Shown: in pieces, positions 30,815-39,662 of the stretch | Layout: the number at the start of each line of letters is the position of its first letter | How positions within the stretch are numbered: the first letter of the stretch is position 1 | Assembly: GCA_030581615.1 (NCBI GenBank) | Contig: JAKTTT010000012.1 | Coordinates: 310,001-374,000 of the forward strand | From: Alloascoidea africana | Taxonomy: Eukaryota; Ascomycota; Alloascoideomycetes; Alloascoideales; Alloascoideaceae | Length of the DNA: 64,000 nucleotides | Direction of reading: 5' to 3' | The notes under the pieces: model-generated | Seen by the model: only the letters and a program-made list of their open reading frames with translations | The model's database searches: none | Told to the model about the DNA's origin: nothing | Made by a program: the position numbers and the translations under genes

Positions 30815-32362
30815 ATGAGATTCCTGAATATTGCGTTTTTATCTTTTTTTTCCATTTCTGTGCTCTCAGCAACGATCCCAACAAGGGTCTTGGATGAAGT
30901 TAGTGATGACATTGACATTGAAGAAAGAGATGTGACTGCCATTGGAGCAGGCAAATATTTCCAAATCGTCACTGTTGATGGAGAGGAAAGAACAGTGCTT
31001 ATCAATAAGCGAAGCGAACCTACTGCTGTCACCGCCGTTGGGGAAGGCAAATATTTCCAAATCGTCACTGTTGATGGAGAGGAAAGAACAGTGCTTATCA
31101 ATAAGCGAAGCGAACCTACTGCTGTCACCGCCGTTGGAGCAGGCAAATATTTCCAAATCGTCACTGTTGATGGAGAGGAAAGAACAGTACTTGTCAATAA
31201 GCGAAGCGAACCTACTGCTGTCACCGCCGTTGGGGAAGGCAAATATTTCCAAATCGTCACTGTTGATGGAGAGGAAAGAACAGTGCTTATCAATAAGCGA
31301 AGCGAACCTACTGCTGTCACCGCCGTTGGAGCAGGCAAATATTTCCAAATCGTCACTGTTGATGGAGAGGAAAGAACAGTACTTGTCAATAAGCGAAGCG
31401 AACCTACTGCTGTCACCGCCGTTGGGGAAGGCAAATATTTCCAAATCGTCACTGTTGATGGAGAGGAAAGAACAGTGCTTATCAATAAGCGAAGCGAACC
31501 TACTGCTGTCACCGCCGTTGGGGAAGGCAAATATTTCCAAATCGTCACTGTTGATGGAGAGGAAAGAACAGTGCTTATCAATAAGCGAAGCGAACCTACT
31601 GCTGTCACCGCCGTTGGGGAAGGAAAGTACTTCCATGTTGTTACTGTCGATGGACAAGAAAGAACAGTTCTCTATAATGGTCCACTCAATCTTAAAAAGA
31701 CAACCAAGCCAATTACTACGACTGCTGCTGTCGGAGGTCCAAGATATTTTGAACTGACAACCATTTCTGGTGAAGAAAAAACCATTATGTTTGATGTAAA
31801 TATCTACTACAATACCAATGACAATGGAGAGATTGAGCCATCCACGACTACAGTTTCTAGACTACTGAAAAGAGATGAACCTCAGGCCACAGAAGCACCA
31901 GATTTAGAAGATGAAAATATCAATTTAGCAAAGCGCAGAATTGTTATGGTCACAAATGAATCAGGCAAAACTGTCCCAGTCCTAATCGCAGGCACCCACA
32001 CTCTTACTATCCCCGTCAACTTTGCAAAACGGGCAGCATATACAGTTGCTCCAGTACGCATTCCAGAAGAAGATGATGATCAATCTAGCGATGAGCCTTC
32101 AATTGGCGACCCAGTTGCTTTTGTTTCCTCTGACTCTGGCGAAATTATTCCTGTTCTTATTTATGGCACACAAACAATCACACTAGGAAAAAACTTTAAG
32201 AGAGATGCTGTTTCAATTCACACAGTTGCCCAATCCACTAGTCTTGCCCAGTCTTCTCCCGTTCCCAAGGTCAACGAGAAATCCGAGAACTCTGCAGTTT
32301 CAATTCGCAGTTTCCCTTTCCTTTTCATTGGTCTTGCTGCTATTCTCGTGCTTCTCTGGTAA
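30815..32362 (+). CDS. Kex2-processed repeat protein with GPI-anchor signal
   Basis: 515 residues. Signal peptide 1-19 (MRFLNIAFLSFFSISVLSA). Residues about 40-258 are seven copies of module A, the last six being nearly identical 32-residue units, each ending in Lys-Arg (65-66, 97-98, 129-130, 161-162, 193-194, 225-226, 257-258). A diverged eighth copy (FHVVTVDGQERTVLYN) and a ninth (YFELTTISGEEKTIMF) follow. Two B modules come after: VMVTNESGKTVPVLIAG and FVSSDSGEIIPVLIYG, again separated by Lys-Arg (352-353, 373-374, 405-406, 462-463). The last 16 residues are hydrophobic (FPFLFIGLAAILVLLW), a GPI-attachment signal. Kex2 cleavage would release six near-identical peptides of about 30 residues with beta-prone alternating sequence. 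Fungal analogues in layout are Kex2-processed repeat proteins (Ustilago Rep1, Candida Ece1); I see no sequence homology to them. Confidence 0.85.
   Translation: MRFLNIAFLSFFSISVLSATIPTRVLDEVSDDIDIEERDVTAIGAGKYFQIVTVDGEERTVLINKRSEPTAVTAVGEGKYFQIVTVDGEERTVLINKRSEPTAVTAVGAGKYFQIVTVDGEERTVLVNKRSEPTAVTAVGEGKYFQIVTVDGEERTVLINKRSEPTAVTAVGAGKYFQIVTVDGEERTVLVNKRSEPTAVTAVGEGKYFQIVTVDGEERTVLINKRSEPTAVTAVGEGKYFQIVTVDGEERTVLINKRSEPTAVTAVGEGKYFHVVTVDGQERTVLYNGPLNLKKTTKPITTTAAVGGPRYFELTTISGEEKTIMFDVNIYYNTNDNGEIEPSTTTVSRLLKRDEPQATEAPDLEDENINLAKRRIVMVTNESGKTVPVLIAGTHTLTIPVNFAKRAAYTVAPVRIPEEDDDQSSDEPSIGDPVAFVSSDSGEIIPVLIYGTQTITLGKNFKRDAVSIHTVAQSTSLAQSSPVPKVNEKSENSAVSIRSFPFLFIGLAAILVLLW
30932..31700 (+). repeat. 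96-bp in-frame tandem repeat array
   Basis: Six units of exactly 96 bp start at 31013, 31109, 31205, 31301, 31397 and 31493, preceded by a shortened unit (from 30932) and followed by a diverged one (from 31589). The six units fall into two versions differing at four positions: GGGGAA with GTGCTTATC, and GGAGCA with GTACTTGTC. Units 31109 and 31301 are the second version. The order alternates, as if a 192-bp pair had been duplicated. The high identity implies recent expansion or homogenisation. It lies wholly inside the secreted-protein gene. Confidence 0.95.
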
Positions 32363-33035
32363 AGTTTCTAGCATTTTGAAATTCTGCTGCATTCCTACTT
32401 TCTCTATTTTATTTTTGCTTGTTTAGACAATCTTTTAGAATTTGAATCATGCTTATGACTAACGCTCTCTAATGTTTTCTCTTTTACACAAATGAACTTG
32501 GTATACAACGCATAAAGCATTTTTTTTTTACTGTTTGGGAGGGAGAAAGTCCATAGGACCAAATCTCATTTTTTCTCCTGTATTTTTACATTCGCTTTTG
32601 GTGTCAACTCCATAGACTTAATTTAACATGGCATTCTTTTTTAGTGGATGACACTAAACCCAACTGTAGAAAGAAGGCTGGTTTTGTCTTTAACTATAAA
32701 AAACCAAACCTGCTGAGCATACGATTTGCCATATTAGGCAAAAAATCATTATTTAATTTTAAAGCAGTTTTGTTAAAAAAGAAGGAAGAGTTACTATAGT
32801 TTTTTTATTCATGGGTTTTCTATCCATAGGTATTTAGTAAATAGAAAGAAAAAAAGACAAACAAAAAAGAAACAACAAAAGAAACAAAGTGCTCAAGTCG
32901 CAAAACACAATTTGAGCTCATAATTGTCTATATGTATTTAGCAATAACAACACAAATATTGCGAAACAGAGAGGAACAAAATATAAAAGAAGGGATTAGA
33001 AGAAAAAGATAGCATATGTAGTAAATAACAGATCT
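32363..33035. other. Convergent 3' regions
   Basis: About 670 AT-rich bases with long A and T runs (poly-T at about 32520-32529) between the repeat-protein gene and the zinc transporter. No gene seen. Confidence 0.5.
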
Positions 33036-34163
33036 CTAAGCCCATTTACCAATGACAGACATTATCAGTGCACCACAGGCAACGGCAAAGATATAAAGAC
33101 ACATTCTAGGGAGCGATTTCGTTCTGTGGGGATCATACAAAAAGTCATAAGCCAAAAGTTCCACAACACCAGAGTAAACCAAAATTCCTCCGGATATAGC
33201 ATCTAGAACACCTGTCACAACGGTCGTCTTGTAAGAAGAAGAGCTATAGCTGTGTCTTACACCGAGGCCGATAGCCATGGCCACGGGAGTTGCGAGTGCG
33301 TATCCAATACAGAGGAGGATTGGGAACCAACCTCTAAGTCTTTTTGGCATTCCGATTCCAGACAGACGAGCTCCAAGTCCTAGACCTTCGAAAGACTGGT
33401 GGAAAATAATTGCAACATAGAGAGTTTTAAAGTCGTCCTTAGTAACGCCAAGATCTAGACCAATCATGATGGAATGGAAGATGATTCCAAATTCCAGAAT
33501 AAGGAAAGCGCTGATCTCTCGGTGGAACTCGATGACTGAAGTTGTTTCCTCCTTCACAGTGAAATCCTCTTTGTCTACTGGTTGAGGACTCTCGTTACCT
33601 GTCGATGGATTCTGATCCACCACGGTGATGCTATTAGGATCCTCCTTGGTTGTGGTAAATGACGAGAGCAGTTCTCCACCGTGGTTATGGGAAATATCAA
33701 TTCCATACTTGTGCTCAACAAAAACATTTGAGAAAACGTGGACCAAGAAAATAAGGAAAAGCGAGCTGAGAATGATGGCTCCGGCAAAGGGGTAGCCTGC
33801 CCAGTTACCAGTGTTCCCCACACAGGACAGTAGACCGATAGACTCATACGCAGGGTCGATAAGATGGATAAAAGCTGTGGCCACGATGACACCTGTACCA
33901 AAATACTTTGCGAGCAAATAAGCCACAGTGGGGATCCTCAACCTCTTGTAGTACTTTGCGACGACAGGGAAGATCGTGAAGACGAAGGAGACGATGAAAA
34001 TGACAAAAACAGCACCGATTCTCTCGTTCAACTGTCCGTCGTAATTATCAGCGTCGTCGAAAATGCCCTGCAAGGTGCAGATCTTCCACACCTCGTCAAC
34101 TGACTCATCTGCCAGTGTCACTTCAGCTGGGTCCCATCTGTTGATGTATTCCTGACTTGGCAT
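33036..34163 (-). CDS. ZIP-family plasma-membrane zinc transporter (ZRT1/ZRT2-like)
   Basis: 375 residues, ATG at 34163. Eight hydrophobic helices in ZIP order. After helix 3 there is a cytosolic loop of about 90 residues with a short HNHGG metal-binding patch. Helix IV carries HSIMIGLDLG and helix V carries HQSFEGLGLG, the metal-site signatures (H-S/N...G; H-Q-x-x-E-G). The N-terminus is outside and acidic. It is similar in length to S. cerevisiae Zrt1 (376) and Zrt2 (422) and should import Zn2+. The upstream DNA contains an exact Zap1 zinc-responsive element (34549-34559), strongly suggesting induction by zinc starvation. I cannot decide between ZRT1 and ZRT2. Confidence 0.92.
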   Translation of the reverse strand: MPSQEYINRWDPAEVTLADESVDEVWKICTLQGIFDDADNYDGQLNERIGAVFVIFIVSFVFTIFPVVAKYYKRLRIPTVAYLLAKYFGTGVIVATAFIHLIDPAYESIGLLSCVGNTGNWAGYPFAGAIILSSLFLIFLVHVFSNVFVEHKYGIDISHNHGGELLSSFTTTKEDPNSITVVDQNPSTGNESPQPVDKEDFTVKEETTSVIEFHREISAFLILEFGIIFHSIMIGLDLGVTKDDFKTLYVAIIFHQSFEGLGLGARLSGIGMPKRLRGWFPILLCIGYALATPVAMAIGLGVRHSYSSSSYKTTVVTGVLDAISGGILVYSGVVELLAYDFLYDPHRTKSLPRMCLYIFAVACGALIMSVIGKWA

Positions 34164-35341
34164 TGCTAATGGACTTCACACACACTATATCAAAAAGAAT
34201 TGAGAGAAAAAATTAAAACCAATAGAGGAATTCAAATTCAGGAACAGAGTAATTAATAGTGGCCCAAATAGGCAGAGATTCTGTGTGGGAGAGGAGATGA
34301 TTTGGGATAAGAGTTAGGAATCCTCATTTTATATGTTTTTTGTGTGTGTGTTTTCCATGCTGCATCTTTTTCAAAGTTGTGTCCAAAACAGAGCCAGGTG
34401 GGCAAAAATAAGCTAACTCTCCTATTTCGTGCTTCGGATACCGTCCGTCGACTCAGAGGCTGGAAAGAAAGAGGTTTGATAATATGCTCATATCCACCTT
34501 TCTACCTTGTTCCGTCTTGGCCCGGTGCTGCATTGCTCTGGGGCCCGAACCTTGAAGGTTGGAGTGTGGTGCACCCTGCATATAGAGCCAGATCGCCCGG
34601 GACGGAATGCTTTTTGGGCCCTGTCCTGGGAGCAAAGCGGAAGAATACCAAGCAATAAAATAAGTTATCTGATAAATCTAACCCTCTATTTTAGGCCCAA
34701 TCTTTAACATTAAGACAATTGACAGCCGGTCATGATTCAAAGTTTGGTCAAGGTTTCGGGTCCCCCAAGGAGCCCTGAAGCTATTATTTTGCTCAGCTTC
34801 CAAAGTAGTAGTCGTAGTGGTCCCTGCTTTCGGTCCAGCAGGACCCTAGATTTTTGCGGCCTTGAGGCCCCAGAAAAGCTTTCTTGTTCCATTCTATTTC
34901 AAGTACGGCAAATCCCTTTTCGCATTTATTACTTTTAATGTGAGCTTACTGGACTTAGAATTTCCGTAATATTATTTTTTAGATATAGGACGCCAAGATG
35001 CCAAGCTGGTACGGATTTCTTCTGGTTTGTGTGTCCGGGATATGGGCAGAGAGAGGTAAGGCAAAAGTGGATATCAGTACCAGCCATAATTTGGTTTTCG
35101 TAAATGTTTGCAGTGGAACTGTCTGTTCAATCTAAAAGAAAAACTTGGCAGATTACAATCAATCAAATACTCCCGATTTTATTTAATAAAGTCTTGATCA
35201 AATTAATTTACCAAATGCACAAGTCGAACAACTCCATCAAGCCAAGACTTTTGCTGTATCATAAAAAGTAAAAAACAACACAGAACGGGGGCTTTCTCAG
35301 ATACATCAATATTGAAGAGACACAAGACATTCGAAAATTTC
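34164..35341. other. Zinc-transporter promoter and unassigned DNA
   Basis: About 1.2 kb. It includes the Zap1-type element at 34549-34559 and a relatively GC-rich stretch at about 34430-34870. From 34998 an ATG opens a short frame (MPSWYGFLLVCVSGIWAERG) followed by GTAAGG and, at 35111-35113, a CAG. This could be a tiny spliced gene, but no branch point is evident and I do not recognise the product. Confidence 0.4.
34549..34559. promoter_or_regulatory. Zap1 zinc-responsive element (ZRE)
   Basis: ACCTTGAAGGT matches the 11-bp S. cerevisiae ZRE consensus ACCTTNAAGGT exactly and is palindromic. It lies about 385 bases upstream of the zinc-transporter start codon on the minus strand, a usual distance for ZRT promoters. 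Zap1 binding is known to induce ZIP transporter genes when zinc is low. Confidence 0.8.
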
Positions 35342-35953
35342 TTAAAACTCTGTAAATAGATCGACCTCGCATTCCAGTTTATCAATAAGAACTTCTAGAT
35401 CATTTACCATATTCCGAAGTGAAGACCGCTTTCTATCTACAGTGTTCAGATCAAAACTGGAAACAAAAGTAACGGCTTTTTTCTCTCTAGTGTATATTCG
35501 TTTAGATCCAGCATAGTAGCTTGAATCATAAAAATCCATTAGCTTCGTGACTAGTGCCTTCCAGGAGACCAGATCGTTCAATGTGACCCGGGAGGACGGA
35601 TCTAATTGTGAATCTAAGCCTTCTTGTAGCTTTGCCTCTTCTTCAAAATATTCGTCACCATCAGGCGATTGCGGGGGTTCATTTTCGATTTGGTACGTCT
35701 TCCCTGCGAGTATTTGACAAAGCCTTTCCATGTCCTCTGTACCAATCGTAAAGTGATGCCTTGTCATGATGATCTGGATCCCCAATATTCTCTGTCTTTC
35801 TAGAATTCGCATATACTGTCGGATAAGCTCATCGGGGTCTTCATTTAGTTGTGCAGTCTCCTGTTTTTTGCTGTTTTGCTCGATCCGCAATTTTAGGTTC
35901 TCCAGCTTTTCCACTGTGCTGTTTTTCTGTTGTATTGCCTCAGCCAACTTCAT
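35342..35953 (-). CDS. DIP1984-family-like protein
   Basis: 203 residues from the ATG at 35953. The N-terminal block (MKLAEAIQQKNSTVEKLENL), the middle ERQRILGIQIIMTRHHFTI, the TLNDLVSWKALVTKLMDFYD segment and the end (YTREKKAVTF, then LECEVDLFTEF) follow the order and spacing of the mainly bacterial DIP1984 family (once annotated septicolysin). There MKLAEAL..., IxxINRTN, TLTDALARRD and YSR..IKF...ELD..IQ..NW.TEL occur. The family is usually about 155-165 residues; here an acidic insert (about 110-125, GDEYFEEEAKLQEG) lengthens it. Mostly helical, no signal or membrane segment. Function of the family is unknown to me. Bacterial origin by transfer is possible but untested; base composition looks like its neighbours. 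Confidence 0.7.
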   Translation of the reverse strand: MKLAEAIQQKNSTVEKLENLKLRIEQNSKKQETAQLNEDPDELIRQYMRILERQRILGIQIIMTRHHFTIGTEDMERLCQILAGKTYQIENEPPQSPDGDEYFEEEAKLQEGLDSQLDPSSRVTLNDLVSWKALVTKLMDFYDSSYYAGSKRIYTREKKAVTFVSSFDLNTVDRKRSSLRNMVNDLEVLIDKLECEVDLFTEF

Positions 35954-38523
35954 CACTTTCTCTCTTTGCTTCCACGATATAGAGGTTTGGATAAGGACGC
36001 AGGGGGATTAGAGAGAGAAAAAAACAGTTAAAAAAAATGGAAAAGGGATGTTATTTGTCTTTGGGTCTGCTTTTTTTGAGTATTTTTGGAAACATGGAGA
36101 GGTGGTCGTAATTTGACTCATTTTGGCCATAATTATCTATTGATCTTATCATCTCATCTCCCATCACCGGATGCCGCAGCTGGTATCCCCTCGTACTTGC
36201 TTAGCCTTGCCCAAGTCCTTGCTGTCGCTGCCGCTCTTTTGGCTCATCGTGAGACAGCTGGGGCTAAGCGGTGTGTCAAACGAAGGGCCAAGACTGGGCT
36301 TGAATGACATCTCCTGGGCAAGGACGCTTAACCTGGCCGGGGAACAACTTCGGCTTTAACACTGTATAAGGTTCGTCCATACACCGTTTTATAGAGATGG
36401 AGCAATCCCTCACGACAGAGCTCACGATCTGATTGTCTGTGGCGTTTCTTTTAGTGTCCATTCCAAGCGCCACTTGAAAGGGACTAGATGTGTATAGGGG
36501 CTAGTCCAGAATGGGAATCAGTGCCAACCACCGATCACCGAATTCGATCTCATCGCCAGCATTGATCATTAAGTCAATAAAAGCAACTTTGTAGATTGTC
36601 GGCTAGTTGTCGCTTTTTTTTTGTTGAACTGAATTGAAAATATCACCACTTGAACAAGTTGTCTGTAGAACACAAAAAACCCTAAATATCGATTCCGTCT
36701 GTGGCATCAGTGTTTGGAATACCTTGCTCCACACAACAGCTTCAGGAAAACGTCAAAGTCCAAACAGCGAACAGTAAGAAAAGAGCTCTACACGCCCTTT
36801 ATCACATTACCGATTGTTTATATTTGTGAAGCGTTCCAATTGTTTTGAAATCAAAACAATCCATATGGATACCTCCAATGACCATTGAAAATCAAACTAA
36901 GCCAATTGAGTTGTTTGAGTTATATGATTGTTGTGTTGGCATAGTTTAGGTAGAGAATGAAAAAGGCTGGAATCCAGGTGAAGTTCTGCGTAAACCTGGC
37001 CAATTAAACACAGAAGGCAAAGTATTTAAGTCCTGTCAAAGGGGTTTCATGTTCTGTCTTATGATTCTTTTAAAATAGTGACGATTTTGTAACTGATTTA
37101 TCTCACCGACGAGACTGGAATGCCTCCTTCATTTACAAAGGTGTTCCTGTTACGGAAGCTGGCTTTCAAATGATTGTTAGACAGACTTGGTTCTACAGTG
37201 TCCGATAGTGGTTTTATAACAAGTTAATACTTGGATAGATGCTCTTTTGTGTTTATCTGAAAAGGAGCAATATAGTCTTGTAATACTAGATGGCCATCTT
37301 TCTCATATATCAAACAATGTGACTGGAAAATCATTTTTTTCAATTAGGTTACACTGTTATGTTTCTCTTCTAATATGACAAATATAATTTAACCATTCTA
37401 TAGGTCTATGTTTTGGGACAGCTACCTTTATAGAAGTAGAACCCACTACAATTTTATGGGTGCAACTACTCCTTTTAAAGGATTTTTTATTCAAACACAC
37501 ATGGACCTTTGAAATCATTCATATAGTTTAAAAATGGATATAGACCACCATAGGGGAATATTAAGGATGTTGAGCTACTTCATTAAGTTATGACTTTTCA
37601 ATTGCAATTGACGAATCAATAAGCAATTTCATCACAATTTGGAACAAGAAGAAGCCCCTAAATGAAAAAGCCAAAGAGCCAGAATAACATGATTATTTAT
37701 TTCAAAAACATTGGACCAAAAAATTCATTGGTTGAAAGAGAGGGGGAGGTTTTGATAAGAGATATGGAGAATTTGCGTGGCGAGTGACAGCTGTTGTAGG
37801 GTGAACCTTTGAAGGGCCACAAACACATAGCAACCAACGCCCTGTAATTTGTCAACGTGCCTAAAGCCGCAAGACTTGATAACCCGCCGTTCCAACGCGA
37901 GTTAGGATGACATTCTTCATTTCCCAGTTCCAGAGGAAGGACACCTTTTAATTGAGTTTGAGCAAGTTCCTACACAGGGGAGATGGTTTGCTTTTTACAA
38001 TTGTATTTAGTTTATTGAATCCAATACTATTATTGCAAACAATTTCATTATGCTACAAAGTATAGGCGTTTATCAAGGTTTACTTTCGATCTTGGTGATT
38101 GGCGATATGTATTGAGCCTTTATAATATTGGGAACCAGAAGAACGTGCTCAAGAAGGAAAACTAGGTTGGTTTAGAAAAAACCTACGCAAACCTATGCAA
38201 GATTGGCTAGTATAATGCGACAAACTGAAACTTTTGTTATTGCTATGAAAAATAAAATGAACACCCTAGATTCAAACCAAGAGCTGGCACAAAACTCAAA
38301 TTAATTATACCAAAACCGAAACCAAAGCCAAATAAAAAACAACAACGAACAAATAAAAAAAAAACGCCAAATGATTCCAATTTATAACAAGATATTAGTC
38401 AGGAGCAATAGCAAGTATAACAACAAGATGGATGCAAAATGGAATTGGGGAGTAGTCGATGTGCTTTCTTCCACACTTTCTGCCCCTTACACATAAAAAG
38501 AAATGAAAGATTAACGGTCGGCT
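35954..38523. other. Intergenic, about 2.6 kb, no gene recognised
   Basis: No ORF with support. A GC-richer island at about 36165-36400 stands out from AT-rich surroundings and contains short complementary stretches, but I could not match it to a known RNA. TGACTCA at about 36115 is a Gcn4-type site. From 36500 on there is only AT-rich DNA, including poly-A at about 38357-38364. Confidence 0.4.
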
Positions 38524-39114
38524 TTAGAGACTATTGTACAATTCTGTAAACAGCTCTCTTGTATTTGTGTTTGGATCAGCAAATGTCTTGTGATGACGAT
38601 CATGATGATCATAGAGTTCGGCAGAACCTTCCGAGCTGAGACTCATGCTTCGTTCTCTGGCCATATTGATCGAGCTAGCTAGAGTAGAGAGTCCATCAGC
38701 CTGAGACATTTGCGAGTGAGCATATGAGGAAGGAGGCGAGAGTGGGTCTTGAGAGCCCACAAGGGGGAGGACCTCAACATGAGACCTAGGCTGAGCGTGG
38801 GAGTGGGAAGGGGGAAGCGTGAAAGGTTCAGGCTGGACGTATGAATAAGCAGCGTCTGAGAAAGCAGAAGTGTGATCGTCAACAGCGGCGTTAACAGGAT
38901 ATGGATTGAAAGGGTTGTCCTCTGGTGTCAGAGTGAGGAACTTCATGGTCTGGGGTTCTTCTTTCTCAGGCTCTTCTTCTTCTTCAACGGGGTCCATATC
39001 GGTCATTGTCAAGAATATCATGCCATTTGCAGATGGGTTCGAGTAGCCGCGCAGGGACTGGTACTTGGATGACTTGGAGGCTAAGTCAGCAGGATGTGGG
39101 ACTGTAAAAGACAT
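38524..39114 (-). CDS. Orphan 196-residue disordered protein
   Basis: ATG at 39114, preceded by a TATA-like GAATATTTATACCC at about 39189-39202 (minus-strand promoter side). The product is rich in Ser, Pro, His and Glu, with an acidic run (about 43-54), a His/Ser/Pro-rich middle (LPPSHSHAQPRSHVE), and a Ser-rich basic motif MARERSMSLSS followed by HHDRHH. No membrane segment or known domain. I do not recognise it. Length, real ATG and promoter spacing favour a true gene; phosphoregulated or stress-related function is only a guess. Confidence 0.55.
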   Translation of the reverse strand: MSFTVPHPADLASKSSKYQSLRGYSNPSANGMIFLTMTDMDPVEEEEEPEKEEPQTMKFLTLTPEDNPFNPYPVNAAVDDHTSAFSDAAYSYVQPEPFTLPPSHSHAQPRSHVEVLPLVGSQDPLSPPSSYAHSQMSQADGLSTLASSINMARERSMSLSSEGSAELYDHHDRHHKTFADPNTNTRELFTELYNSL

Positions 39115-39662
39115 CTTATGTTTAGTATTGAAAAGGAGGAGGCGTGTTTGATGGTTTGTTTCGATGAAGGCGAGAAGAATGGCAGAGTCGTGAATATTTA
39201 TACCCGTCCCCAGAGATAAAAATTAGTTTTGTGGGGGAACAAACCCAAATCGCAAAAATATTCGGTCACGGAGATCGCTTTAGGCCCGCGCCAATCGGAG
39301 CGCGGCGGTGCTTCTAACTGAATAATTGCAAAAATCCGGGGAAAGTAGGAAAATTTCATGCGAAACGGCAGCGAACACACAATAGCCTTTCCTTCCATCG
39401 CAATAGACATAAAGTCAAGCAAGAGTCTCGAGATTGCGAGAGAGATGAGATGATGGATCACGCCATCTCGTTATCTTGTCGCCTCTTCCTTTCTTGTCCA
39501 CGTTGGTCCTGGGGCCATTCATTCATCATCTACTGTATTCTTCTATCTTCCTCTATCTACTCTCTAACTGTATAAATAAAGACTCACGCAGTCCACACGT
39601 ATTATCGCTTCCTTCCAACAGCAAAACAAAACAAAAAAAAAATAGCAACAAAAAAAAATAAC
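39115..39662. other. Promoter of the 196-residue orphan
   Basis: About 550 bases with a GC-rich block (about 39270-39320) and pyrimidine/A-rich tracts near 39620-39660, which are also the 3' flank of the MMT-like gene. No gene seen. Confidence 0.45.

Noticed and set aside
30932-31700. Regularly spaced repeats as a CRISPR array
   Set aside because: Units are contiguous without unique spacers, lie in frame inside a eukaryotic secreted-protein gene, and the genome is fungal.
30784-31757. Long open frames antisense and in the third frame over the 96-bp array
   Set aside because: They arise because a stop-free 96-bp unit (multiple of three) is repeated; they have no signal peptide and no continuation outside the array.
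30815-32362. PIR-type cell wall protein
   Set aside because: QIVTVDGEE only loosely recalls the PIR repeat; the Gln that makes the glucan linkage and the C-terminal four-Cys pattern are missing.
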